Shown here piece by piece: positions 10,205 through 20,123 of a DNA stretch of 64,000 nt; position 1 is the first letter of the stretch, and the number at the start of each line of letters is the position of its first letter. Under the pieces are notes generated by a model that saw only the letters and a list, made by a program, of their open reading frames with translations, was not told the DNA's origin and made no database searches. The stretch comes from Diaporthe sp. PMI_573 (lineage: Eukaryota; Ascomycota; Sordariomycetes; Diaporthales; Diaporthaceae), in assembly GCA_021399435.1 (NCBI GenBank), contig JAJTUP010000024.1, positions 310,001 to 374,000 of the forward strand, read 5' to 3'. A program made the position numbers and the translations under genes.

Positions 10205-10930
10205 GCCTCTCCGTGCTCAGACTGAGAATTGTTTAGCAGGCCGAGGAACCTGTGCTGCCCGTCCATGAGCTGCGCGTAGCCGACGCTGAGCCCTCGGACC
10301 AGCTAGTCATACCTGGCCGCTGCCTGTGCCAGCCTGGCAGGCACGACATCGACGCGCAGCCCGTGCAGGCGCTCGGCCGACGACTGCTGCATTCCTTGCC
10401 CTCGGCGGCTGCGGCGAGGTCCTCTTACTGGTGGCGGATCCTGTCTATGGCACCTGCCAGGGAGTCGAGCAGTCGCTAGATGCTGCCAAGGTGGCGGATA
10501 GCCTCGCGGATCCGGCGGCCTCGGGACCTGTACAGGGTAATGTGCCCGCGGACGGTGCTGGCGGCTTCGTGTAGGATGGAGAGGGGGGCCGTCTGGAGGG
10601 GCTATCTGGTCGCGGTCGTCGCTACTGTCGTCATCGACGCCGCCAGCCCGCAGCTGCTTGAGCTTAGCAGCATCGACGCTGGTGCTGAAGGACCAGAGAG
10701 GGTCGGCCGGGGTCAAGACGGCGTCGAGCACGGACTGTTGGTGCATAACACGCAGGACCAGACACCAGAGCAGCGCGTCGCCTGCAGGCAGCTCCAGGGA
10801 CATGTCCATGCCGAGCGCCCGAGCACCGAGGCACAGCCGACACGGACCACCCGCGCTGGCTGCCGTCAACGTCACCGTCGGCGGGCGGGAGCACGTTGCC
10901 GAGGAGGGCTTCCAGCTTCTCCACGACTAT
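10205..10930 (-). pseudogene. GC-rich coding relic, helical protein of unknown family
   Basis: Read on the minus strand, protein-like sequence passes through three frames. VVEKLEALLGNVLPPA lies near 10925-10880. GDALLWCLVLRVMHQQSVLDAV...VDAAKLKQLRAGG lies near 10790-10640. ILHEAASTVRGHITLYRSRG lies near 10580-10500, followed by GSI-stop-RLLDSLAGAIDRI. SAERLHGLRVDVVPARLAQA then leads to RYD-stop-LVRGLSVGYAQLMDG, ending near 10210. The periodic Leu/Ala pattern suggests a helical, coiled-coil-like protein, like N-terminal domains of fungal STAND or regulatory proteins, but I cannot name it. All three stops are TAG or TAA where Gln (CAG/CAA) would fit. Frame changes plus stops argue against a spliced gene. 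Confidence 0.5.
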
Positions 10931-10977
10931 AGGAGGATATCCTATAGGAGGATATCCTATAGGAGGGTATGCTATAG
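10927..10977 (+). repeat. 15-bp palindrome-rich tandem array (3.4 copies)
   Basis: The unit CTATAGGAGGATATC is repeated at 10927, 10942 and 10957 (the third copy has GGGTATG in place of GGATATC), then a closing CTATAG. CTATAG and GATATC are each self-complementary, so the array can form small hairpins. A 14-bp stretch of the third copy recurs in inverted orientation at 14572-14585. Confidence 0.85.
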
Positions 10978-11205
10978 ATAGATGGCTACGTAATGGACAC
11001 TTCCCAGATGGTCCACTGCATAGATGCCGTGGCTGCGTAGCAGACACCGGAGCAGAGCTCGTATATAACAGGACACGGTGGAGACGCAGGGCACCAAAGA
11101 CGCACATTCATTGGTGGCTGATCACTGAAAACGACAACATACGAGTCAAGACTTCTGATTGGTATTTACAGATCCCCTCGGAGTTGACCCATGCCCGAAA
11201 CGTCC
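10978..11205. other. 3' flank of the CHY gene
   Basis: Short noncoding stretch between the tandem array and the end of the minus-strand CHY zinc-finger gene. Nothing else seen. Confidence 0.4.
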
Positions 11206-13278
11206 TCAATCCTTCTTGACATGAGGCCGCTTCTTCTTTCTCGGATCCTTCCGGCTCATAAACACCCTATCCCTCGTCCCCTTGCCGCCCTCCCAGAACC
11301 CCGTGGCCACCTTGGAGACCAGGTTCCTCCCGCAGAAGGTGCAGTTGCCGGGGGTGTAGTTCTGCTCCCGCGAGCAGTGGCCGCAGATCATGCGGTTCGC
11401 CCACTCGTTGGGGTGGTCCTCGGCGTCGTCGTGGCACTTGTCGCACGAGTGGACCTTCTGGCAGCAGCTGAACCTAAACCAGCGGTAGCTCTTCCTGTAG
11501 TGCCTGCACACGCCCTTGTTGGGGAGGGGCTCGCCCGCGTGGAGGCCCAGCTTCTCGTCGCGGCGGCGCGGGCCTGTGGTCGGCGGGAGGGTGCTGGTGC
11601 CTGCTGAGTAGACGAGGAACTTGACCTCTGGGATCTTGAAGGTGAAACGTGCGTGGCATTCTCGGCAGACGTTTGTCATCGTGTCGCCGCGGACTGCGAC
11701 CAGACCTTGCGTCGTCGGCGTTGAGCACTTAGCACAGGTGGGGACGAAGGTCGACGGAAGCATGTCTGCGACTGTGCAGCCGGTTGCGTCGATGAAGCCG
11801 GCCCTTGACGAGTAGGCGTGTACGAGCTCCGGCCGGAAGGTGAGTGAGAACGAGGTGCCGCATTTGCGGCAGGACTCGGTGGTCTTTGGCGTGTTTGGTT
11901 TCAGCCCGCCAATCTCGCTGATGGTTTTGCAGCGCTGGCACTTGACACTGAGGGCGAGGATGGAAACTTGGAATAGCTCGATACCAAGGAGCTCGATGGA
12001 TGGGAATGATATCGATGTACCGCGCTCGATTGTCTGAGTTGGGACACCGGAGGCTCCGGGCTGGATGGTCACAGCCACGCCACCATCTTCGTCTTCGGAG
12101 GTGGTAGACTCATATGAACCCTCATCGCCGCCCTTTTCTTCGCCTTGGTAGTCCCATTCCGGTGGCCGAGGAATGACCTGAACATTGCCCTTGCTTTCGA
12201 GGACAGTCGAAGCCTTGACAACCTCATGCGCCGTGGCATCTGCGGTTGCGGTCTTTTCCAAGACCTGTGGAACTGGGGCAGCATCCTTCTTCCTTGATTG
12301 AGCCTGCTTGACGAGGAGATGGAGATTCTGCGTCAAGTAGTTCATGTGGCTCATCAGTGTCATCTCAGTCTTCTCCTTGGCCTTCTCTGTGAACAGCTCC
12401 TCGACCTCATCAGCATCCTCGGACTCAACATCGTTGAGCAGAATCCGGAGTGGCTGTAGAGGGTACAGGACTGGAACAATGAGCTGGAAAGAGTTGACCC
12501 CCCGCAAGCCAGCAGGCAGCTCAGATCTCCTTTTTGGCTCGAGAGGTAGCGTATAGACGATGCCATCGCTTGATCTCTTGTAGTGGGCAAGGCGGCCCAT
12601 CCGGGTTTCAATCTGCCTGGTCTCCTGTGCCCTTCTCGCTTTGGCCTCGGCCTTCTGATCTTTGGTGAAAGTCTCCTCTGGGATGTATGGCGCGCGTGCA
12701 ACTTGACTGTCGGCAGAGTCAGGAACCTGGACAGGTGCCTTCTCCGGTGAGGATTCCCGAGCACCTGCACCTACATCTTCCAAATGCCTTGTGTCCTTGA
12801 ACATAGTCAACTTGACCGTGTCAACCTGCTTCCTGGATAGGAGCTCCTCGAGGTTCCTGTCAAGTGCATTCACAAGGGCCAGTAGGGTCAATCCGACCCT
12901 GTCCTGCACCAGCTCGTCCCACCCTTTCTCGACATTGATTGCGAACCCACGTGGGATGTCCTTGTTCAGGATGGCCAATGTTGGGGGAGACGAGTCCTTG
13001 GGGTAGTTTTTGGGAATTCGAAGCTGACACTTTAGGTGGTCAAGCTCGAAGGGAAAGTCTGGATCTGAAGGCAGCAGGTCGAAGAGCAGGGAGGTTGCGG
13101 CGCCATTTTCGACGGTTGACTCCTTTGGCGAGTAGCGCTTGTGCAGCTGTTTGATCTGGTATGTCCTCGGGTCCTCAGACTGAGCCTTTGGAACGGGTTT
13201 GGGAACGATGCGAGCCGCATCAGCCGCCCTAGTGGCTTGGCGATTTGATGAACTTTGGTGATTTGTGGTCGAAATCAT
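11206..13278 (-). CDS. CHY-type zinc-finger protein with RWD-like N-terminus
   Basis: 690 aa, single exon. ATG 13276-13278 is chosen over a longer frame, which would start at a TTG beyond a (TG)n repeat. Near residues 60-175 the sequence (FPFELDHLKCQLRIPKNYP, then ILNKDIPRGFAINVE) looks like an RWD-type fold. The middle is acidic and low complexity. Two CxxC pairs follow (CQRCKTI, CRKCGTSF), then CAKC and CRECH pairs. The CHY zinc finger lies at about residues 589-652 (GVCRHYRKSYRWFRFSCCQKVHSCDKCHDD, MICGHCSREQ, CTFCGRNLV). The tail is Lys/Arg-rich (KKKRPHVKKD) and may act as a nuclear signal. CHY fingers bind several zinc ions and in other eukaryotes occur in ubiquitin-related or mitochondrial import proteins. 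The specific role here is unknown. Confidence 0.88.
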   Translation of the reverse strand: MISTTNHQSSSNRQATRAADAARIVPKPVPKAQSEDPRTYQIKQLHKRYSPKESTVENGAATSLLFDLLPSDPDFPFELDHLKCQLRIPKNYPKDSSPPTLAILNKDIPRGFAINVEKGWDELVQDRVGLTLLALVNALDRNLEELLSRKQVDTVKLTMFKDTRHLEDVGAGARESSPEKAPVQVPDSADSQVARAPYIPEETFTKDQKAEAKARRAQETRQIETRMGRLAHYKRSSDGIVYTLPLEPKRRSELPAGLRGVNSFQLIVPVLYPLQPLRILLNDVESEDADEVEELFTEKAKEKTEMTLMSHMNYLTQNLHLLVKQAQSRKKDAAPVPQVLEKTATADATAHEVVKASTVLESKGNVQVIPRPPEWDYQGEEKGGDEGSYESTTSEDEDGGVAVTIQPGASGVPTQTIERGTSISFPSIELLGIELFQVSILALSVKCQRCKTISEIGGLKPNTPKTTESCRKCGTSFSLTFRPELVHAYSSRAGFIDATGCTVADMLPSTFVPTCAKCSTPTTQGLVAVRGDTMTNVCRECHARFTFKIPEVKFLVYSAGTSTLPPTTGPRRRDEKLGLHAGEPLPNKGVCRHYRKSYRWFRFSCCQKVHSCDKCHDDAEDHPNEWANRMICGHCSREQNYTPGNCTFCGRNLVSKVATGFWEGGKGTRDRVFMSRKDPRKKKRPHVKKD

Positions 13279-14196
13279 TGTTGACGACTTGAGGGTAGAG
13301 GGTGTGTGTGTGTGTGTGTGTGTGTCCCAAAGTGTGAACAGTTGGAGGCCGAGCTCTGCCCCGCGACAGACCTTAACCAATTGCCTCTTGTGTGTCGTAA
13401 AGACTCGATCCCTTGCTGCCCGGGATTCTGGATGATGTGGGGAGTTGCAGCTCCAGCTTTATCACCACGATGCCCGTCGGCGCAGGCGGATGTCGTCAAG
13501 TGCCGTCAATTCAAGATGCAGGATGATTCATTCCGGCGAGACAGGGGGTTTGCATTAGCCCGCCCACCCGTCCAGCCCTGATCTCAAACAAGCTACAGTA
13601 CGTACTTGTCGCCCAGCCAGGCACGGTTACTGTGCCGTTGCAGCTGGGAGTCATTGGACACGGGCCACAACCGCCTGGAGCTTTCAGCGCCCCCCTTACA
13701 CAGTACCTGTCCGAGGTTGGAAACGCCACCGACCCATCGCTTCCGACAACAGTGACTCAATCGAACGACACCCTCACGCTTCCGCCACCCACGCTGACCT
13801 CGAGCGCTATGGCGACACAGTGCCCAATAGACGGCGCTCCAATGTTCAGCTGTGCATCTGCGAGTTATCACGGCGTACGAAGTCCCCGCAAGTCGAGCCT
13901 TTGCGACGTTCCGAGATACGCCGCAGCGACACGTCCTGCCCCTCGCCATTAGAGCGCAGCAACATGTATCTCCACGCAATACGAGAGGCTGGGGAAGATT
14001 TGAGGGCATAGATGATTGAAGTCCGAACCAGTAGAGGAAGAGAATGAATATCAGTCAATCGGCACCAGGAATGCCACGCCATAAGGCCGCCGAAAACGGT
14101 CTGTAACGGCCACAGGTATATAAGTACCCCCCGCCGGATGAATCCCAACGATCAGCCCACCAGCTACCTCGGCTCTACACCGAGAACAAAGAAAAT
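13279..14196. other. intergenic with (TG)n microsatellite
   Basis: A (TG)12 run at 13302-13325 lies directly upstream of the CHY start codon and is probably in its 5' UTR or promoter. Between it and the tRNA I see only short ORFs without recognisable content. Confidence 0.5.
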
Positions 14197-14289
14197 TCTT
14201 TCGTAGTATAGTGGTTAGTATGCAAGCTTGTCATCGCCATCCAGGAAGCAGCAACGCTTGAGACCCGGGTTCAATTCCCGGCGAGAGAG
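14197..14289 (+). tRNA. tRNA-Asp(GTC) with a 21-nt intron
   Basis: The acceptor stem TCTTTCG (14197-14203) pairs with CGAGAGA (14282-14288), with one G-T wobble; the discriminator is G14289. The D arm is TAGTATAGTGGTTAGTAT. The anticodon stem CAAGC pairs with GCTTG (14256-14260), and the loop is TTGTCA plus C14255. Anticodon GTC is at 14230-14232. An intron at 14234-14254 sits at the canonical 37/38 position. The T arm is CCGGG TTCAATT CCCGG. All stems close, so the gene looks functional. Confidence 0.9.
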
Positions 14290-14304
14290 AATTTGCATCA
14301 CATG

Positions 14305-14313
14305 TTTTTTTTT
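14305..14313 (+). terminator. Pol III terminator of tRNA-Asp
   Basis: A run of nine T lies 16 nt after the mature tRNA end, the standard RNA polymerase III stop. Confidence 0.8.
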
Positions 14314-14799
14314 GGAGATGTTTGTTCTTTTGCCATACCATTCTGTGTCCTTGTGCCGTGTACTACGGAGTCCCTACGGAGGGGTTCTTCTCTGGTAGTC
14401 TGCCATTTCGTGCTGGCCTTCTAAGATGATGCTCTCCGCCGTCGGGATTGGAGCTTTTGTCCCACCTTGTGTGCTGGTCCGCTTATTGGTCGTCTTGGCC
14501 ATCGATGAAAGCAGGGTCGACTCGTGTGGCTGGGCGGGTCCCTTCCATCGCAAACGCCAACCTCCTATGGGATACCCTCCTATAGAAGACTCCCTTGTAG
14601 GAGATCCTCTTGATTAAGACCTCTTATACCCTCCTGGAAACCCTTTTATGGGAGACGCTCCGGTCTTCGTGTTCTTTTGAGAATGCGGCTGCGTTACTGT
14701 ACTAATTTATGTGGTACACAAGATAGTACCTATCTGTAAATCCAGCCGACCAAGGCACCTTTATGCATAGACTACCGTAAATTGCTCAGTAGCGCATCG
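14314..14799. other. intergenic with inverted copy of the 10.9-kb repeat motif
   Basis: Around 14562-14660 is a cluster of CCTCCTATGGGATACC / ATACCCTCCTATAG / CTTATACCCTCCTGG-like words. ATACCCTCCTATAG (14572-14585) is the exact reverse complement of 10957-10970. No gene seen. Confidence 0.5.
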
Positions 14800-16094
14800 T
14801 CACACATACTCGGCACAGCTAATCTGTCCCCCAAGGTCCATCACATCACCGACCGTGGCATTAGCGATCAGGTCCACCATCCAGAGCGTATGGTTGAGCG
14901 TCGTCACGTTCCCCGGGTCGCCGTCGTAGTCCAGGACCGCAGCAGTCGGGTAGCTCAGATTTCCGCGCGCCAATATGTCGGCCGAGGGCACGTTCTCGCC
15001 GCTGATATCGGCCAGCCGGCTGGACAGGTTGGCCTGTTGCCATTGCCACCACACGCGGTCCAGGTAGGTGTGGTGGAGGAAGAATAGTGGGTCGCCTGGG
15101 CTGGTTGCGACGTTGATCATCTATTCATCCTCATTAGTATCACATTGTCATGGCGTTTTTGGCGGACGTCTATGAAGTTTGTGAGGTGTCACATACCAGA
15201 CCACCAACGCCGCCGTGTCCTGCTGAATGTGGGTCTGCCTCATAGCACTGTCTAGCATCTTCAAAGGTGTCATACCCGAAGCACGTGTCGAGGTTCGAGC
15301 TGTTGGCCTTCCCGAAGTTGGTGACATTGAAGTTGCGGCTGAGACAATATCCGCCATTGACATCTGGAAGACCAGACGAGTTCAGGTGCAAAGTGAGGTT
15401 TGAGAATGGACCATTCGTCACGCAGCCATTTCCATCTAAACCGTTGCCTCCAAATCCAGATTCGGGATCGAAAACGGCCAGTTGATCAAGGGTTATGGTA
15501 CCATTATTGATCTGCTCGATGTCGGAGAGCTCGTCCCAGTAGGGCTGGGTGCCAGTGTAGCCACACTCCTGCTGTAGGAGGATCTCGTGGGCTCGAACGA
15601 AGAGTCGGTGCCAAGGGAGGAAAGCTCCCACATGGTGCTGCGATGATGGTTAGGGCGTTTCTTTGCAATGGACGTCCATTCAGTCCTGGGGCTCAGAGGT
15701 GAGAGCAAGACCTGATGGCAGGTGGTGCGCCCATAGAGCATTGTACCTACAATGACATTGGTTTGGACAATGTGAGCGTAATGTATCTCGTCCCACCGAG
15801 TTTGAGCTCCAGTGATGGCATGGCTCGTGTTTGTTAACTGGGCAGGGAGGGCCTGCAGGCACAGCTCAGCATCGATGTACGCGGCTTTCTCGATATCAGT
15901 GAGAGCAGCCCTAGCTTTGATTTAGTCTAAATTCTTTCGTGGGTGACCTAGGAAAGATTTCTTTACCATGATTTCCGTCGGTTCAGATTTGTGCAGACAT
16001 TGGGCTCTTGCCTTGCGACTGGGCTCGCTTCAGCGAGAGTAGAGCTGGCGAGAATTGCTATGAATAAGAGCTTAGAAAGAGAGAGGACAAGCAT
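14800..16094 (-). CDS. secreted tyrosinase (type-3 copper oxidase)
   Basis: Four exons, minus strand: 16094-15967, 15910-15751, 15637-15197, 15120-14800, summing to 349 aa. The introns have donors GTAAAG, GTAGGT and GTATGT; the two later introns have clear branch sites (CCTAACC, TACTAAT). Residues 1-24 are a signal peptide, followed by ARQEP. The CuA site has His89 (YAHIVQ), His97 (VIHHVGAF) and His106 (LPWHRLF). The CuB site has His233/His237 (PHSAGHGGVGG) and HH at 259-260 (DPLFFLHHTYLDRVWW). The protein ends AEYV without the long C-terminal lid domain of mushroom-type enzymes, so it is the short secreted class. The reaction is o-hydroxylation of monophenols and/or oxidation of diphenols to quinones. 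It could act in melanin or phenolic metabolism, or on Tyr-containing peptides; context does not decide. Confidence 0.9.
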
Positions 16095-17414
16095 GATGAA
16101 TATGATAAGGACTTGGGATATCCTGATACCTGGCTAGAATCCAAAACAAGTGCCCGACACTCAGTCCTCTTACTATTTTCAGTTGGACGCAAGTGATATG
16201 TGTTCCAAGGTTCTGCCACTATGAACTTGAGGAGGGGATGCTTCCTCTATATTTTCAAAAGTCTCTGCCAACATTACCGGACAATCTTCAAAGCAACATA
16301 ATCTTGAGCCTTGGCATGCTTGTCTCGATCTTCTGGGCCGCTTCTACAACCGGAACTCGTCATCCATATAGCGCGAACTCGTAAGCTGACTGCAACTGCA
16401 CCCCTGAAATCTGCAAGAAGGGCGTGTAACTGACTCTGCAATACGCCCAACAAGCCGTGGCTTGGCAATATGCAGTGAGATATGTCTGTTCTGCATGCGC
16501 ATGCGTGGGCTCACCTCGTAAATCAGAACGGCAATGTCCTCGGTTGCGACTTCAAGCTGTACATCGCGCTGCAGCTGTTTATGGCAGAAAATTAATTGCA
16601 CTGTGATAAGTACTCATAGTCATTCGGTGGTAAAAGCATAGAAGGTCAATCCAAACTCAAGGTACGGAAGATGCCGTGTGAAGGTACCGTGTGAGGCCTG
16701 CTGCATCACAACCCATGACGGCCCGTATGCAGTGCCGTTGAGTAGCATTCGGCGGGTCGAGCTTCGAAACTCTCAGGCCGTAATTGGTCAATGGCAGCTA
16801 ATGCTTGCTATGGCCTCTTTCTATGTCTCACTCGAGCGCCTAATAAGGTAGCTCACAAAACAACAATAAACATGCCCCCACACCAGGTGGCATTGTCCAC
16901 GCAAGCTTCTTGCGCTTGGATAATTTTCGTCAACATTGTTCCCTTTGTGTAACATTGCCGCGTATTCTATGGTTGTATACCCCCACCAAGGACCCAAGCG
17001 TTGATGCTTGGCCTCAGCTTGAGAGAACAGATCCACAGTAAGTTGTCAGTAGCATCCGAGGTTCTGCATTTATCAACATTGATGCACATTGTCTTGGGTC
17101 GCCCTTAGCAGCCAGCCGTTAACCACCTCGGTGATCTTTCAACGAGAACTTGAACTTGTGAGGCCGAGTACCTACTACCTATAGCAATTTCTGGAGGAGG
17201 AACAAGATCAGTAAGGGTTGTTAACAGTTTAGATAGTACGTTGAGCTTCAGCTAGCAAGACAAGCACCAAGCCTGTGAGGACAGTGCTTTGCAGTAGAAA
17301 GAAACATTGGATTTAAAACTCGTTTGTAATTCCAAGGATATCAGCGTGGTATAAACATACTCAGGAAATCAAGTAGATACAAATCAAACCAGCTGGACAG
17401 ACCCTCAGATCTTC
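16095..17414. other. intergenic (tyrosinase promoter side)
   Basis: About 1.3 kb with only short homology-free ORFs. It holds the promoter of the minus-strand tyrosinase at its left and the 3' flank of the propeller gene at its right. Confidence 0.4.
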
Positions 17415-18614
17415 CTACTGAGCCCTACACGCAGCAGTATCGACAGCCACCACCTTTGCCGGCTCGTTCCCGGACCCGGTAACAACAAAAGCCGTGTTCC
17501 TGCTGACACTCCCACGCCCAAAAGCCACGGACGACGCACCCTGCACCGTAGGCGCGTTGGCAGCACCGAGCGCCACTACCGGCGCGTTGAACTGCGCCCG
17601 CGCGGCGCCGGCGGCTGTCCCGTTCGCCGCGGCGGTGGGCTGCAGCGCCAGCAGCGTGTTCCCCGTGTTGGTGGTGACCCACAAGGACCCGTCGTCACGG
17701 ATATCGATGTCGTCCATCCAGCTAGCGGTCGGCACAGCAGCGATGGTCTCGACGGCGGCCCCTGGCAAGGGCCCGCTGCCGTCAGGCTGGATGGCGATGC
17801 GGTAGACGGTGCGCGATGCGGCAGTGGTGAAGTACAGCGCCCCGCCGCGGACCTTCATCCCGTTGAGCCCCAGTGCGTCGTCGGCGCTGCCCGCCCCGGG
17901 CACGGGTTTCATCTCGGGCACGTCGACCGCGGTCGTCACGGCACCCGTGGCCGTGTCCAGCCGGAACGCGACCCCGAGCTGGCTGTCACCCACCAGCATC
18001 ACCGAGGTCCCGGGGACGGCGGCTAGACCGTTTAGGCGCGGTGCCATGGGGAGGTCGGCGATCTTGCGGGCCGTGACCTCGAGGGGTAGGGCCGGCGGGC
18101 AGCTCGGGTCCGGGTTGATGCCTTGCTTTTGGGGGCCCGGCGTCACGGCGGACCCGCTCGTGCGCAGGTCCAGCTCCCACACCGAGTTGCTGCCCAGCAC
18201 TCCGTTGGCGGGGTTACCGGAGAGGCTGATGTTGCCCGCCACCACGGCGAACACGTCCGGCCTCGTCGCGATCTCCGCGATGCCGTGTGTTCCGTTGCTC
18301 CCCGGGATCTGGAACACGGGTACCATGGTCGGGCACGAGGTCATAGGGTTCTGGATGGCGAAGACGTTGGACTGCGGGACGGCCATGGTCATGAGGATGT
18401 CCCCGTTGGCGCGCGAGGCGATGTTCTCAAGGAAGGTGGCATCGTTGCCCGGCCCGAACTGGAAGATCGTGCGGGATTGCAGTGGCAGGCTCGGGTCATT
18501 CTGGTTGAGGCAGGAGGAGATTGGTCCCACGGCGCCTTGCGCGGAGGCCGAGAAGGGGAGGAGAGCGCTGGTTAAGCCCCAGAAGAGCCTCCGTGTACTT
18601 GAATTGTTTGACAT
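17415..18614 (-). CDS. secreted SMP-30/gluconolactonase-like beta-propeller
   Basis: 399 aa, single exon, ATG 18612-18614. Residues 1-26 form a signal peptide (LLPFSASAQG). The remainder has the repeating pattern of a six-bladed propeller of the SMP-30/NHL superfamily: FLENIASRANGDILMT, ELDLRTSG, LNGLAAVPGTSVMLVGDS, DALGLNGMKVRGGALYFT, DDIDIRDDGSLWVTTNTGN, SSVAFGRG. NDATFLENIA and DDIDIRDDG contain acidic residues at places where SMP-30 lactonases bind a divalent metal. Fungal homologues are usually annotated only as hypothetical or SMP-30-like, and the substrate is unknown. Codon use is very GC-rich at third positions. Confidence 0.8.
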   Translation of the reverse strand: MSNNSSTRRLFWGLTSALLPFSASAQGAVGPISSCLNQNDPSLPLQSRTIFQFGPGNDATFLENIASRANGDILMTMAVPQSNVFAIQNPMTSCPTMVPVFQIPGSNGTHGIAEIATRPDVFAVVAGNISLSGNPANGVLGSNSVWELDLRTSGSAVTPGPQKQGINPDPSCPPALPLEVTARKIADLPMAPRLNGLAAVPGTSVMLVGDSQLGVAFRLDTATGAVTTAVDVPEMKPVPGAGSADDALGLNGMKVRGGALYFTTAASRTVYRIAIQPDGSGPLPGAAVETIAAVPTASWMDDIDIRDDGSLWVTTNTGNTLLALQPTAAANGTAAGAARAQFNAPVVALGAANAPTVQGASSVAFGRGSVSRNTAFVVTGSGNEPAKVVAVDTAACRAQ

Positions 18615-20123
18615 TATAAGTGGTTAAACCGCTGATCTCAGATCATCTGGCTTATGAGAATTGTGGGGATATTTAGTTGGTGCGAGCCCAGCTCGCAATG
18701 GCCTAGGAACGAGTGGCTGATTGTGAAAACTTTGAAGGAGTGGAAGACAGCATGTTGTCGACGATGCGCCGTGAGCAATTCAAGGGGCAGGTGAGTCTAT
18801 CGCGGGCGTATCATGTGGGAGTATCAGGGTGTACTGGGAGCGTAGATAGTCTTCGTCTCATGTTTCTGGTTGTTTCATGCCTAGCCCAACCGGATCGGGG
18901 TCCTCGGCGGATGCGGGTGCGGGTGCTCGGCTTGGGCTCGTGCCGGCATTGGAGTTGGAACCAGATATTGGAGATAGCCAAACTATTCGATGAATACTAC
19001 CTCCGAGCTGATACATTAGGCCGCGAGACATGTTCAATATCCTAGGGTCATACAGTAACATCGACCAAGAACACAGGATGCGATGTTACGGTTGTTGTTG
19101 TCTTCTAAATCCTGTAGATGGATCGCGGTGTCTTGGGAAACAAAACACAACGCACGGACTGACACACCACACCTTGTTCGAACTTCATGCCTTCTTAGCG
19201 TCAATCAGAAGTCACGTCAAGGGGATGCATGATCTGTCATCGAGGCAACTGCGGGGCTGACGAAACAACTTAAACGTGCAGCTTGTTCGCAAAGAATCTT
19301 TGTGACTATTCCCGCCTCTAAATATTGCGTGTCTCTTAAATACGGTACAGGCGACCCCAGTACACATAATTGCGATATTTGAAAAACTGATGGTCGCTGC
19401 TTTGTGACGCGAGCAAGCGTTCTCGCCAAATCGGGTACGATTCTTGCGGTTCTCTCATTGTGATCTCTCCTCTCCTCTGGACTGAATTTTACTGCCTATA
19501 ATGGCACCAGATTTTCCGTACCGAGACCAATACCTAAGTATGCAGACCAGGCTCGGGGGAGTGGAGGAGTTTTTGCGATTCTAAAAACAAAGGCACTAGA
19601 TGTGCGTCGCAGGCTTCTCCTGCGGGGCGAAGGCATCGAGTTTCGAATGAAACTATGGGAGCGCGCCTTGCTTGGCAAGTGTGCTGTCACGAGGCAAGCT
19701 TGAGGCACCAATCAACTGAGAGGTTAAATGATCCAATCGTTTGCTAAAGCTAGATTCCGCCCCATGCCTGGTTAGTGTTTGCAACATAGTCCATAGACCA
19801 AATTGTCAGCTGGACCTGTATAGAGAGTGTTTTAAATACGTCCTTGTCGTGGCTTGTGTAGAAAGACTTCATTGTCTCTCCAGGCTGATCCGTACCGGGG
19901 CAGTCAAGGAACAGTCTTTCCCAAGTACTTAGAGGTGTGGAAGAGTTGAAGCTCTGAACAAAACTTTCGTTTGCGTTACGCTACGATCTTCTCATCAAGC
20001 GAAGAGCTTCACATCAACTCCGGAACCCCCCCCCCCCGGAAACTAATCTTGAGATCGAAAACCACATTGCCATACACATCTGCTCCACGCTCCGTGGCTT
20101 TCCTGACTTCGGTCCACCAAAGA
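18615..20123. other. intergenic
   Basis: About 1.5 kb without a supported gene. A run of 12 C lies at 20026-20037. ORFs at 18713 and 19030 (+) have no recognisable domain. Confidence 0.4.
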
